Source: Patiria pectinifera (taxonomy: Eukaryota > Echinodermata > Asteroidea > Valvatida > Asterinidae). From it: a stretch of DNA of 64,000 bases. The position numbers were made by a program, and so were the translations under genes. Under the pieces are notes generated by a model, which ran no database searches, had not been told where the DNA came from, and worked only from the letters and a program-made list of their open reading frames with translations. Shown piece by piece: positions 12,248-23,999 of this stretch (position 1 is the stretch's first letter; every line of letters starts with the position of its first letter). The stretch spans positions 8,060,001 to 8,124,000 of the forward strand of contig CM057136.1 in NCBI GenBank assembly GCA_029964075.1, read 5' to 3'.

Positions 12248-13590
12248 CTAAATGACCATTATGTTAGTTCTGTTCTTCAAGAAGTTCCAATAGGATTTGT
12301 ACGTTCTCCTCATCCAAGTTTTTTTCTTGGTTGGATGGTGGAGATGGGTTAATCCTTGTCCTTGGGTTAAGACGTCGTCCCTGTATCTCATGTAACTCAC
12401 AATTGAAGGATTGTGTGGGAGAATAATTTCTTGTTCATATTTGAACAGGGTTATATCGCATATTTCTGGACTGCATTCGCTTCCCATAGCCACGCCAATT
12501 TTCTGTCTGAAGAACTTTCCATTGAATTCAAATATGTTTCGATGCATGATAAGTTCCAGGAGACAGCAAGCGTGTTCTCTTGTAGGTTTCGGTATTGCGT
12601 ACAGACTGCTATCGGCAACTTCAAGTGCATCGCAAACTGATTCAATTGCCTCATCTTGTGGGCAATTCGTATACATGGACACAATATCCAATGTGATCAA
12701 TAGGCTATCCTGCTTCAATGTCACGTTGTTTATTTTTTCAAGCACATGCCCGGAATCGCGTGTATATGTGCTTTGTTGTTTGACAATCGGAAGCAGAAAA
12801 TAGTCTATGTATTTTGAAATTGATTGAGTCGGACCTCCGCAACCACTAATAATAGGCCTCCCCACAAACCGCGTTTCTTTGGGTGCTTCTTTGTGAACTT
12901 TCGGTAAGAGGTAGAGGCAAGGAGTTTTGATGTCGTGGTTGTCATGGTTGAGAAACTCAAATGTTTTTTTTGGATATTACTCCATCAATGTGAAGTTTGC
13001 ATATGACTTGAGCAACCTGTTGCGCGGTTTCCCCAGTCAGATCCCCATCAATCTCTTCATAATGTGGGCCTGATAATTGTCGTAGCCCCTCATGTATATA
13101 GTCTTGTCAGTTCAAAACACATACACCGCGGCCTTTATCGAATGGTTTAATGACTATGTCTCGTCTTTGCTTAAGGCCGATCAGAGCGATGCGTTCCGCT
13201 TTTGATATGTTAGATTTTAATTTTTTTATTTCCAACTTGGATAACTCCTCCAAAGTACCCTCAATGTAAGATTCTAGATTAAGGTTGAAGGTAGGTTGGG
13301 GACTCCAAAAGGAGGGCAATTTGAAAGGATGCGAGTTTGAAGGTCTTACTCTCCCTGCCATTTTTAGACGTAATCTCATTTTTCTGAAAAAATGATTTGG
13401 AATGGCGAAGGATGGTGGACCTTTTTGGTTTTCTCGGCGTGGGTATAAAATTCAAACCCTTGCCTAAAGCAATCAGTTCAATGTTAGAGAGCTGAGCGTC
13501 CGAGAGATTCTTAACATAAATACGTACAAAAGAATGAAACAAAGAGTGACTGATGAAGTGCGAAAAAAAAAGGGCACAGAAAATATGCAC
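12248..13590 (-). pseudogene. Penelope-like reverse transcriptase, broken
   Basis: Read on the minus strand from 13,590 downward, three overlapping frames together give most of a Penelope-family reverse transcriptase: an N-terminal part (ALGKGLNFIPTPRKPK), RRDIVIKPFDKGRG near 13,130, FVGRPIISGCGGPT near 12,850, LDIVSMYTNCPQDEAI, and the catalytic box MRYRDD near 12,390. Frame changes occur at about 13,300 and 13,100. After the YRDD box the homology stops within some 40 residues, so the end of the polymerase and the endonuclease are missing. It cannot make a working enzyme. Confidence 0.82.
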
Positions 13591-14059
13591 TGTTTCCCCC
13601 GATACACAAAAAAGAAAAACAGGTGGGACGGCATATTATCACCGGTATAAATCAAATCATTGAGTGAACTAGAAACAAAAACCACATGTACACAAACCAA
13701 TCCCTGCGTTGCCTAAACACCGGATGAGTTTTTTTGAAACTCCCGCTCTCCGGTTATTACCAATCTAATGGGCCCGCTGGCGAGGTATGTGTTGACAAGT
13801 TATAACCCACCCATCACCGCAACCCAGCAGTGCAACTGATTTTACTCCCTATATGCGTATTGAATTTCCAAGAAAGGAAAAAAAAACTTAACAAATACGC
13901 TCTAGGCAGTTTAGTCATATAACTACACAGGTATCCATACCAGTGCTTGTAAGTCTTAAATAAACGGAAATCTTCCCTGGCTGGTTGCAACTTACAATGT
14001 TTTCAAAAAGATTCATCAGCTCGCAGAGCCCCTCGTACTCCAATTTTATCATACATCCC

Positions 14060-14343
14060 CGTGGGCGTCGCCAGAATTTTTTCTAGAGGGGGGCCAATTT
14101 TTTTTGGCCCCAAAATGCTTGTATTTCTCAACACATTCTCGATTTATCAGTTTTAAAGGGGGGCAGGGACATTTTGCCCCCTCCCCCAACTCATTAAATT
14201 TACACCACTTTGTCTTCGCGCCTCTTTTTCTTTTCATTTTTCCTTTTCTTTTTTTTCTTCCTTTTTTGTTTTTTTGGTTGCTTTTCCAGGGGGGGGGGGC
14301 AAGTGCCCCCCTTGCCCCCCCCCCCCCCCTCGCGACGCCCATG
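14060..14343. mobile_element. hAT-like MITE with perfect 8-bp duplication
   Basis: A 284-bp element with ends C(G/A)TGGGCGTCGC and its complement. It is bounded by exact 8-bp duplications TACATCCC at 14,052-14,059 and 14,344-14,351. The other arm of the host Penelope-like element carries the uninterrupted site (ATGGGATGTATGATA near 11,620). A family member is at 51,534-51,871. The interior has CT-rich and G/C-run sequence and no gene. Confidence 0.88.
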
Positions 14344-15269
14344 TACATCCCATAAAAAGAAAAGAATGAGGAACGGCCCTGCTGATTCTGATAGCAAATC
14401 CCATCCTCCTCCCTTGTTTTAAACCCTAAATCACGGCGGCAACTTTCTTGGAATGACTTTGGAACTTTCCAACAAGTTATTAGTATCAACAGATTGTTTC
14501 CTGAATTTTGCTTGCACAAAACCGGTTCTTCCTTGCTATTTTCCTAGCCAGAAAACCACTTCTTTTTAAGAAAAAACAAGTCTGATAAAAACTTAAATGC
14601 ATGGTGGCGGCCAAACTTCATTCCATTTAACTAAAAATGTAGTGGCGACATGTATGATTACGCCCCTTCCTATTAAACACAAAAACACCCGCCACCGCGA
14701 GAGAGCGCCGCATCACGACCGCACCGTTGCGTTGAGCGCGAATCACGCGTTGCCGGGGCACCCCACACGAAGTTGTTTGCTTGGAGTTCATGCATACATG
14801 ACTGGTCGTCAGCCAATTGCGAATATTCTTCATGTTGCGGTAAGGCGCGGATATCCGGGGAGGGGGGGGGGGGGTATGTAGGGTTCGACTTAGCAGTAGC
14901 CCAAAAACCAAATGCTCGTCAAAACAGCGGAGATCCTCATACTATTTGGTAAGGAGCCCTGTTGGCGAGTCAAAAATTATTGGGATATGGCAAAGATGAA
15001 AGTAAAGGAAGAAAGAAATCATTACATTCAGAAAGCAAACCGGTATAAATTTGTGTATAGTAAACGGTTGAAATGATTAGATCGGGTTATTTGAAACAAT
15101 GACAAATTTGCTTCAGGATGCATGTTTTTACATGTATGCCGGCCTTGGGTTATGGTAAGCCTGAACATGAATTTTAAAAGATAAGTGAAATAAAACAGAG
15201 AGCCTTGAGTCATGATAAAAATCACAACAAGGTAAACGCCCAGGTTAAGTGACATTCATAAATACCTCA

Positions 15270-15870
15270 GACAGTTTAGCCATTCCTATTGGTCGAGAGC
15301 CCGTCACGTGGCCGGTCTTAAACGGATGATAAAGACATGGCTAGCTGGTCTTAAACACTTTTCCAGTGTCGCAATAAAATTTAGAACCCTAAAAATCCAG
15401 TGCCTCTTACCGTTTCATTGGTTAAACGTTCACAATCCTCACGTAGGCATGCGCAACACTACCAGCGAGTCAGAATTTTATAGTTCTAAATTCAAAACGC
15501 AACGCGCCAGGTGCGTTCTGCGCGACATCGCTCAGAACATGCCACGCGCGCGTCAATCTCCATAAAAGGGCTGTTTACATCTTACTCGCCAGCTGAACAC
15601 TCCATTATTTTGAACTTGTTGAACAAATCGGTATTTTTTGAACGAATTATTTGATATTTTTTACCAAAAAGGTATTTATGAATGGGAATAAATATGTGCT
15701 CAGTCGGTATTTATCACTCTGTTTAAGACCACTTAGAGTCTGGGTGCTGATAATTACCCTCGCCTCCGGCTCGGGTAATTATCAGCACCTAGACTCTAAG
15801 TGGTCTGAAACAGAGTGATAAAAACCTCCAGAGCACACATTTATTCCCTTATTAAACAGCTGTCAGATTG
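15270..15870 (+). mobile_element. fold-back repeat family, copy 1
   Basis: The copy starts around the GTCACGTGGCCGGTCTTAAAC block and ends with a long hairpin (15,711-15,821) followed by TTTATTCCC. The hairpin arms are 49 bp with two mismatches around a short loop. Shared blocks with copies 2 and 3 include TTGGTTAAACGTTCACAATC and GCGCGC.CAATCT.CAT. No coding capacity; outer limits are approximate. Confidence 0.6.
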
Positions 15871-15929
15871 AAACTCCATCATAACTGGTTGTTTAACTAT
15901 AGGGCTTGGCAAGGACTTCGTACTATTTA

Positions 15930-16230
15930 GAAGGCATGATTCACATTGCGAAGGAGGACGGTTCAACAATGATATTAACAAGATGCAAGGTCATACGTTC
16001 ACAATGCGAAGGAACATGGTTCATATTGCGAAGAAGCAAGGTGCAACGTTGACATCAAGCATGAACAATGGTGTACATTGACAAGATCGAACGTGAACAT
16101 TAACAAGTTGGAACATTCACATTAAGAAGGAACAACTTCCACAATGCGATATTAAGCTACGTGCAGCGTGCATATTGCGAAGGTACAACGTAAATAGTAA
16201 GAGGTTACAAGGTTCACATTAAAAAAGGTC
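15930..16230 (+). repeat. degenerate minisatellite of GCGAAGG / TTCACATT units
   Basis: Imperfect repeats of about 20-25 bases combine TTCACAnTGCGAAGGAA with AACAAG variants. The copies are too diverged to define one unit. No gene. Confidence 0.45.
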
Positions 16231-16789
16231 ATCAAAATGTTGTTCCAGGGCCACCGTAATCTGCGAGATTTCATGTTTTGCAATGTTCGCGTGTAAACAA
16301 ACGTTAGTACCCCGACGTACGTAGGCCTGAACACATTGTGAATAGAACGTGCGAACGTGCAAAGAAAGACTTATGAATATTAAGCAGGCCATACTCGAGC
16401 TCGACCAATCAGTGGGCGTATGGGAGTCACAAGGTTACACTGTGTTTGGGTTCCTCACTCTATGCTTTACAATGGCGACGATCTTTTCGCGTTGTGAAAA
16501 ATGTGTTGTCGTTTTTATGAATGAGTAATGTATCAAACCGCAGAATGGTGTATAACAAATACAAAGACGTTGGCTGCACTGCACACTATCTAAGGCTGTA
16601 TACATTCTTCCTCCCCCTTCTTCCTCCTCCTCCCCCTCCTCCTTCCCTCCTACTCACAGATTATTTTCTGTACCAATGATAAACCATAGATGAATGAAGC
16701 GAAGTTTGGGAATCAGTGTGTTCAACAATTTGGACATTAAATATACCTATGACAGGATACCAAGTCCGGTGTCACATGACATTGGAAGG

Positions 16790-17360
16790 CCTGTGGAATC
16801 TGGTCCCTTTACCCTTTTATTGGTTAAACGTTCACAATCTTCACTGAGGCATGCGCAATACCACCAATGATCCTGTATTTCATAGAGTCCTCAATTTAGA
16901 CTACACCGGCATCGCAGCGTTCTGCGTCACATCGCGCAGTACGCGCCACGCGCGCGCCAATCTTCATATCGGGAGATGTTTACGACTACTCGCGAGTAGA
17001 CTGGTTCATAGTCGCTGCATCGACCTTAGCACTACGAATTTTGGCCAGGTTTATTGGGGGGGGGGACCAGTCTAACTTGCATAGATAGAGGGGTGTTTCA
17101 GAAAACATGAAGTAAAAGTGTTGTACAAAATCTTTGGAAATTTATAATTTTTGACTTGTTTTGACTTTTTGACTCAAAGGTATTTATGAATAGGAACAAA
17201 GATGTGCTTAGCCAGTATTAAACAAGTATGTTTAAAACTGGCTTGGGGCCTGGACGCTGATAATGTTCAGCTTGGGCCGTTATCAGCGTCCAGGCCCCAA
17301 GCTGGTTTTAAACGCACATGTTTAAAACCTGCCAAATACATATTTATTCCCTTAATAAAG
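16790..17360 (+). mobile_element. fold-back repeat family, copy 2
   Basis: Same block order as copy 1: TTGGTTAAACGTTCACAATC, GGCATGCGCAA, a GC-rich CGCGC segment, AAAGGTATTTATGAAT, then a hairpin at 17,231-17,312. The stem sequence differs clearly from that of copy 1, yet its two arms remain complementary to each other. Confidence 0.6.
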
Positions 17361-17396
17361 ACGAGTGAAATTGTTCGAAATATCTTTTGAAAATTC

Positions 17397-17641
17397 CCAA
17401 CGCATTGCCAGTCATTCAAGTGAAACGATAATCATTAATAATCGGCTGTTAAGCCGACGAAGCCTTCACAAGACAATACCAGCCTCATCCTTCGCCTAAC
17501 GAGCCGCGTTTAATTGATTCGCCAATCAATTAAGCTTGACAGTCATTGGTCGGTTCAGTGACAAATGAGCGTTGCGCTACGACGCACGCCCGCCCTGAAG
17601 TCATTTGTAAAGATTAATAATGACGATGGCATTGTACTTTT
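17397..17641 (+). repeat. intron segment shared by genes A and B
   Basis: About 245 bp in intron 1 of gene A match 61,869-62,108 in intron 1 of gene B, from ATTGCCAGTCATTCAAGT to GGCATTGTACTTTT. A perfect 10-bp palindrome with a CGCC spacer (17,510-17,533; TTAATTGATT arms) is unchanged in both. It may simply be retained duplicate sequence or a conserved regulatory element. Confidence 0.7.
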
Positions 17642-18439
17642 TGGCACTATATAGCCACACTTTTTTTCAGATACAGAAAAAAATTGATTGCAATGCTGAG
17701 AAAAGACTGCGGTGAGGCAATGCTCCCCCGAATATTTTGTTTATGCTTATCTCCTTTGTATTTGTGAAATATGAATATGGGCTAAACTATAGGTAAAGGT
17801 GGAGAAAAAAAGCGCCAACAGTGTCAAATTAGCCGCTCTGATAGCAGCCTGTACGCTTATGGTAGTGAAATGTTTGATGTGCACAAGTCATGCATTGTGC
17901 AATGAGCTGGCACTTTTTGTAAATCATAATAGGCCACGCAAGTAACAGGTGTTGTATAGTCAATCAGCCTGTGTGAGATATTAGTTGGGTCCTCATGTCG
18001 ACTGGTAACTGCTAAGACCTAAGGGTGATCATATAAAACAATTTTGGAATGCCTAGCATTTTACAGATTATATTTTTCAACGATTTCCTTTTTGGTTTTG
18101 GTCGTTGGCGGCCATTAAAAAAAGTGTGCGGGGGATAAAAAGTGGAAAACGCCACGTTTTCACATTGAAATGACCTGCACTTACCCTTTTTGAATTCCTA
18201 ACAAAGATTTCATTTTGAAATATTTATCCAAAAGGCATTTAAATTAAGAAAATTTTACTTTATTTTTGAACGTATTTTGAAACCTGCGAGGCGCCATCGT
18301 TCTATTTCAGTTGTAATCCACTACTGTACGGAACTTTTCAGTATGATGGTGCATGGGTGTTACGTTTAAACACAATCCCTTTAGTAGGTGTTTGTTGAAC
18401 ATAACCCCTTCTCAAAGTTTACAAATAGAGTGTGAGTCA

Positions 18440-19215
18440 AAAAACTATACACTTTAAACATTGGCCCTAGTTTTCATCTGAAGCAGTAAAAATAAGATAT
18501 TTTCATATGCACTTTTAGAGTAACTCTTCCTGCTTCTTTTGGTGACATTTTAACTGGATTATTTTTCATGCGTGACTGCGCAGGAGACAATTAAAGGGGT
18601 CGGGTGAAATCTGACTTGCGCCATTTGGTCAGGGCTGGATAACTAAGAAACAATTAAAAAAAAACACAAACACTGTCGAACAAACAGACAAAACAATATT
18701 TCATTAGCTTTTAAATTTCGTGTTTATTTAAAACATTTAAATTAAATTAAAAAGGCAATTAAATTCCACGGTGTCTTAGTCCTCAACATGGCCACCATCT
18801 CGTTCAATGCACATAGGTGGGCTCGGCACATCATTCCTGCAACAGCATGGCGAATCACCTCCCTGTCTTGTCTGAGAATGTCAATTTCACGACTTATCCT
18901 TTCCTGGAGGTCATCCAGATTTGCTTACTGAAACTCTTGTGAGCAAGATCCACAAATCTGAACTGATTTTGCATTCCATGACCAGAACCACAATGGTTGT
19001 GTCTCATTCTTATCCAGTCCCGCAGTTGTCGCAAGTCAGATTTCACCCGACCCCTTTAATTGTCTCCTGTGCAGTCTTGCATGAAAACTAATCCAGTGAA
19101 AATGTCACCAAAAGAAGCAGAAAGAGTTACTCTAAAAGTACATATAAAAATATCTTATCTATATTACTAGAGAAAAAAGCTATGGCCAATTTTAAAAGTG
19201 TATAGTATTATTTTT
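18440..19215. mobile_element. palindromic element split by a second insertion
   Basis: Outer arms 18,440-18,594 and 19,056-19,215 are inverted copies (TTTTGGTGACATTTT against its complement, GCAGGAGACAA against TTGTCTCCTG.GC). Their joint would be a palindrome with TTAA in the middle, exactly where the inner element 18,595-19,055 sits. Confidence 0.72.
18595..19055 (-). mobile_element. TTAA-flanked element with Tc1/mariner-like transposase tail
   Basis: This 461-bp element has 26-bp inverted ends beginning AGGGGTCGGGTG and TTAA on both sides (18,591-18,594; 19,056-19,059). On the minus strand, about 18,935 to 18,780, a short frame with one frameshift reads DDLQERISREIDILR and ends in a GGHVED-like motif. 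That is the usual C-terminus of IS630/Tc1-type transposases. This hints that TA rather than TTAA may be the real duplication. It is a deletion derivative, not autonomous. Confidence 0.65.
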
Positions 19216-20074
19216 TTTTACTCACACTGTAGATTGATAGAGGCCCTCTTCGCCCAAGAACAACTATTCAAAGCCAAGCACGTGTATACATGCCCAGATT
19301 ACTCCGTATTTGATCAGTACCCGTGCGAAAAAAACTTTTTTAAAAAGCGATTTTTATCTCCCTGGTTTTTGTTTGGACATCTCCCCCACCATTTCAGTCT
19401 TAGGCGACATGTATTTAGCAAAAAAGAATGAGGACCGCATGTTTCCAGGCTTCAAGACAGGATGATTGAGATTTTTGTGATAACAGCAGCTATACATTGA
19501 CAAGCCTTTCGGTTGGAGCTGGACAATACAAATCATATTGAAGTTGGCCTAGGTCTGATCTTTGACTCATAAATTCTGGGTCAAAAGTTCAACTAGGGAA
19601 CGGTCTCAATAGCGGTATTTCAACAAGTTAATTGGACTTCTGTCAACTTCCTACTGGTTGCAAGGCTATTAGACAGTCTACACAATCTCTACTAGGCATC
19701 CTTCCGCTGCCCAAAGAATATCCTCTGTGTTATCCTCAGTCAGTCTCGAGTCTGCCATTTTCCTCCAACAGCCCACGGTGCAGAGAATGCTATAAACAGT
19801 AAGGCATTTAGTTTGAGTCAAATCAAAGAGCGCCCTCACACTTTATCCACAATATAATAACAAGTCTCATTGTGAATAGAGGGTGTATAAAAGTCGAGGC
19901 ACCAACTTCCTAGCCTGACAACCCTCCTCAATCCTTAATTCCTGTGTACGAATCAGAGTTGAATTTTTTTTATGGAAATATTAAACCCCCAGACTCTGCA
20001 GCTTCTGCGTATAAGTCGTCTAGTAGTAGTATGTTATACAACAGAAATATTTCGTATTCTTGACCCATTCTCAG

Positions 20075-20221
20075 TTTACCTTGGTAACGCGGACGGCGAG
20101 GTTAGGTCGTGTAATTTCTACGGCCGTCCACCTAAGCCTGTGCCAGGTGAGAGCTGGATGAAGACGGCACTGCGAGAGGCGTACCAACGATGCAATCAGC
20201 AGAATTACACTGGCCCTACAG
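20075..20221 (+). CDS. gene A exon 2: N-terminal Cys-containing segment
   Basis: 147 bases encoding 49 residues, phase 1 at both ends (TTCTCAG acceptor, G|GTATGT donor). With exon 1 it continues the mature protein. It contains two cysteines (VRSCNFYGRPP, EAYQRCNQQNY) and a basic-proline stretch. No family was recognised; it is not part of the F5/8C fold. Gene B exon 2 (62,874-63,020) has the same length and is highly similar. Confidence 0.78.
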
Positions 20222-20306
20222 GTATGTCATATTATCTTCAAGTAAACTTGAATCCTCGATCCTGATTGGTCGATCCATGGCAACAAGTCGTGCTACATAT
20301 AACCAT

Positions 20307-20548
20307 GGCCCAATTTCATAGAGCTGCTTAAGTACAAAATTTGCTTAAGCACGAAAAAAACATTGCTTAGTAAAATCAGGTTACCGGCCAAAACTCCATG
20401 CGATGTACATTGCTTGTGACTCATATTTAGCTGTTGTTTACTTAGCACAACAATCGCATGGAGTTTTGGCCGGTAACCTGATTTATTAAGCAAGACTTTT
20501 TTGTGCTTAAGCAAATTTTGTGCTTAAGCAGCTCTATGAAATTGGCCC
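20307..20548. mobile_element. palindromic MITE, GGCCCAATTTCATAGAG ends
   Basis: Nearly the whole element folds on itself: CAATTTCATAGAGCTGCTTAAG on the left and its complement on the right, and the inner arms GGTTACCGGCCAAAACTCCA are also inverted. The GCTTAAGC-rich palindrome is a recurrent MITE type in marine invertebrate genomes. It is absent from the matching intron of gene B. Confidence 0.75.
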
Positions 20549-20779
20549 ATGTAGCACGGCCTCGGTCCATACCGCACTCCGCGTATTCCGCTGTTCCAAG
20601 ATGCGAGCGACATTCCAGCTGCATACGCTGTACTGCGCGTCAAGTTTGCTTGACGTTAATTCGTTATCACGCTCGCGCTCGTTGAACACGCACTACATTA
20701 TTCCGTGTTCCACTCGCGCTCGCAGGATAACTTATGATAGATTATGTGCATGAACAGGAGGTGGAGCGCTTCATTAACA

Positions 20780-21375
20780 CTCGAAATAACTGAATGACTG
20801 AGTGACTGAGTGAGGGACAGACTATAGACCGCTTGCAGATGCGTTCGATAATCGACGCGCGAAGGCGCGCGACGCCATGTTGTGGGACAAGCGTATATCT
20901 ATCTATGCACATATTGTCCCACAACATGGCGTCGCGCACCTTCGTGCGTCAATTATCGATCGCGTCTGCAAGCGGTCTATAACTGACTGACTGACTGACC
21001 GACCGACCAACCGAGCGACCGACCGACCGACTGACTGACCGGCCGACTGTTGGACTGATCGACTGACCGAATGACCAATTGACTGAATGAGTGAATGATA
21101 ATTAAGGGAAGGATGAATGAATGGGTTGTTGAATGAATTGGCGGGGGGGGGGTGTCCGATTGGCCGACTGACTAGGATGACTGACTGACCTACCGACAGA
21201 CCTACTGACTCCCCAATTAACCAAATGACCGACTGACTCCCCCCCCCCAACCAAATGACCGACCGACTGACTGACTGACTGACTGACCGACCAACAGACC
21301 TACTGACCGACTGACTAACCAAATGACCGGCTGACCGATCGACTGACCGACTGATTGACCGACTGACTGACAACG
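20780..21375 (+). repeat. GACT/GACC tetranucleotide satellite with embedded fold-back
   Basis: Long arrays of CTGA/CTGACCGACC tetramers. The matching intron of gene B holds a similar array (63,080-63,810), so the array predates the duplication. A fold-back of 164 bp (20,822-20,985; arms TATAGACCGCTTGCAGA) sits in it. The Ser/Val/Gln-rich frames on the minus strand are translations of the repeat. Confidence 0.8.
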
Positions 21376-21539
21376 GATCCTGCACACAAGGATGAAGGGA
21401 CGGTCCAGTCAAAAGGAATTGTGGGGCGATGGCATTGTGTTCCCATTATTCCTTTTTCTAAAGATTTTCTTCTGGGGTGATGTTTTTCTATTGTTAAACT
21501 AGTGAGGAACATCACCCCACAAGTGGGGTATGGTCAGAA

Positions 21540-23900
21540 CAACTGTTCTGAGCTCTATAAAATACACTGAACAGACTTACCTTAATTGGTTAGACGCGTG
21601 ATAACGGGCGCTTAATACCCCGGCGATAGCATGTTAATCGCGAATGTTCCAGGTGTGCCATTTTATCGTTTTTTTGCATGACAACTTAAACGGAAATATT
21701 CATAAAACCTTAAGCAAAATCACTTCTTATGTAAGATATCCTTGTTCAAAAACTGTTAAAGAATAATACTTCAGGATATAACAGATGGTTTTATACAGTT
21801 TTTTTGTCGTCATAGATGGAGTATTTACGCGGGAAATAAACGCCAAATGTGACATCTTTTCAGAGGAGAACACCGTTTACCCAAAGGTGGTAAACACTAT
21901 GTTTAAGACTGGTTGGAGTCTGGAATGCCGATAATTACCCCAGGGGAAGCCGAGGCCGAGGGTAATTATCGGCATTCCAGACTCCAACCAGTCTTAAACA
22001 TAGTGTTTAATACCGACCAAGCACATTATTTATTCCCATTCATAAATACCTTTTCGGTCAAAAAAATCTAAACTTTACGGTCCAAAAGTCAAAACAAGTC
22101 AAACATTAACATTTTCCAACGATTTTGTTCAACAATTTTACTTTCTGTTTTTCGAAACACCCCTCTTGCTATATAACGGAGTGTCCAGCTCGCGAGTAAG
22201 ACGTCAACAACTTCTTTTTTTATGAAGATTGGCGGGCGCGCGCGTCGAGCGTGCTGCGCGATAACGCGCAGATGCAGCTGTGGTGAGTGCTTTGTTAAAG
22301 ATATAGTCCATCATTTGTAATTTGTGCGTTTTGTTCGTTTGAAGCAACAGAAGTGTTCAAAATCTAAAGAAGGGTGCTGAACAACTAACCTGATGAAATT
22401 TCAGCTCAGCTTCAGCTGTATATTCCGAGAAAAACAGCATTCTAGGATCTCAATTTCAAATCAAAAGTTGCTGAATCATGTTTTGAGTTGTTTTGAATTG
22501 CAGTTATACGCGATGTCGCGCGCTGATCCGACGAATTATAGCAACCGCGCGCGCGTGTGCGTCGTGCCAATGCCTGCGCGCGCTGCGCCGAATACCAAAA
22601 CGAACTACTAATTTAAATTTCCTACGGTGCGTCTTAAAGACGCACTGTTGGAAAGGCCTTCTTTCGTTGATTACTTCAACATGATAGCTTGCCAGAAAGA
22701 TTAATTTCATAGGGATTTTAGTCCACTTACTATCTTTCAACCAAGTATGATTTTCAACAATAATACGCCTGTGTTACTTTTTCGGATGGCTGCAAATGAT
22801 GGACTATAGCTTTAATTTAGGACTATGAAATACTGACTCACTGGTAGTATTGCGCCGATGCCTACGTGAGGATTGTGAACGTTCAACCAATAAAACGGTA
22901 AAGGGCACTAGATTTCATTGGAGCCCAAATTTCATTTGACACTGGAAAAGTGTTTAAGACCAGCCAGCCATGTCTTTATCATCCGTTTAAGATTGGCCGC
23001 GTGACGGGCTTTCAACCAGTGGGAATGGGACCACTGTTTAAGATATTTATGAATTAGTTTTTCATTAAAAGGTTTTAGAGAGATTTGGTCCCAAACCGAT
23101 AAAACAAATGCGACATTCCATGCATCGTTTTAAAGTTAAGGATATTTTGCTGGGCGTTAACATGATTATGTAGTTATCACTTATCAGAATTCAGTAATAA
23201 AGGCCAAAAACAGAGAAGCGGTTGGCCGCGTTACAGGGCTTTGTTGCCAAGTATTCATGGTAATGAATACTTGCACGGGCCGTTCGTTATATTACGCGTC
23301 TAACCAGAGTTTGACTGAGTCGTGACAGGGACACCGCGTCCTGGAACAGCCCAATTGGACCACGGATCCTAGACACCAGGATAAACGACTGTTCTAAGCT
23401 CTAGTACAAAATGCACTGAGCGACTTGCCTTAATTGGTTTTAATACCCGTTGGCGCGTAATCGCGAATTTTCCAGATGTGCCATTGTGTTGGCTTTTTGC
23501 ACGACATCTAAAACGGAAATATTCATAAAACGGTAAGTAAAACTACTTTTTATTTAAGATATAATTGTTCCAAGTTATTTTAAAAACAAATACTTCAGGA
23601 TATAACAGATGGCATTGTGCAGTTTTTTTTTGTCGTCATAGATGAAGTATTTACCCAGGAAATAAACGTCAAATTTCGAGGAGAACACCGTTTACCCAAA
23701 TTTCGTTTTTAATTAGGCTTTTATTAAAAAGTTTGAAAGAGATAGGATGCCGAACCGATTAAACAAAAGCGACATTTCATTGTTCATCTTAAAGCTAAAG
23801 ATATTGTGGTCGGCATTACCATGGTTATGTAGTTATCACTTATCAGAATTCAATAATAAAGACCAAAAAGTAGACTCATGAATATTCAAAAATATAATTC
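21540..23900 (-). mobile_element. fold-back repeat family copy 3 and flanking tandem duplication
   Basis: The fold-back copy, read on the minus strand (about 23,040 to 21,890), has a 49-bp perfect hairpin (21,892-22,008) and the CAATCCTCACGTAGGCAT block near 22,870. Around it, 21,540-21,880 recurs as 23,395-23,700, and 23,060-23,220 recurs as 23,706-23,870, all in the same direction. This suggests a tandem duplication of a larger repeat. A related inverted copy is found at 60,713-61,520. Confidence 0.6.
22299..22811. mobile_element. TTAA-flanked element, AG.TATAGTCCATCATTTG ends
   Basis: 513 bp with about 19-bp inverted ends, TTAA at 22,295-22,298 and 22,812-22,815, inserted in fold-back copy 3. 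The interior has a GC-rich stretch (CGCGCGCGCG type) and no transposase. Confidence 0.78.
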
Positions 23901-23999
23901 GCTGGCTTGACAGACTTCGAGGCCAGATCGGGCGAAGAGCCTTGCAAATCTGAAAGCCACCGCGCGCATGCCTTTGTTGAAAAGTATTCATGGTATTTG

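Larger units (their letters stand above)
11278..14682 (-). mobile_element. Penelope-like retroelement with long inverted terminal arms
   Basis: Two inverted arms, about 11,278-12,147 and 13,518-14,682, flank a degraded reverse-transcriptase region read on the minus strand. The arms begin TTGTGTTTAATAGGAAGG on one side and its complement on the other, and stay alignable for about 870 bp once the MITE at 14,060-14,343 is removed. Penelope-like elements are known for terminal repeats in direct or inverted orientation. No GIY-YIG endonuclease was found. No clean target duplication was seen. Confidence 0.75.

Noticed and set aside
14049-14519. 156-residue minus-strand frame
   Set aside because: It spans a hAT-like MITE and one arm of the Penelope-like element; the Lys-rich middle is a simple CT-rich stretch.
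20903-21515. Ser/Val/Gln-rich protein frames on the minus strand
   Set aside because: They are translations of the GACT tetranucleotide satellite; all frames stay open because the unit rarely makes stops.
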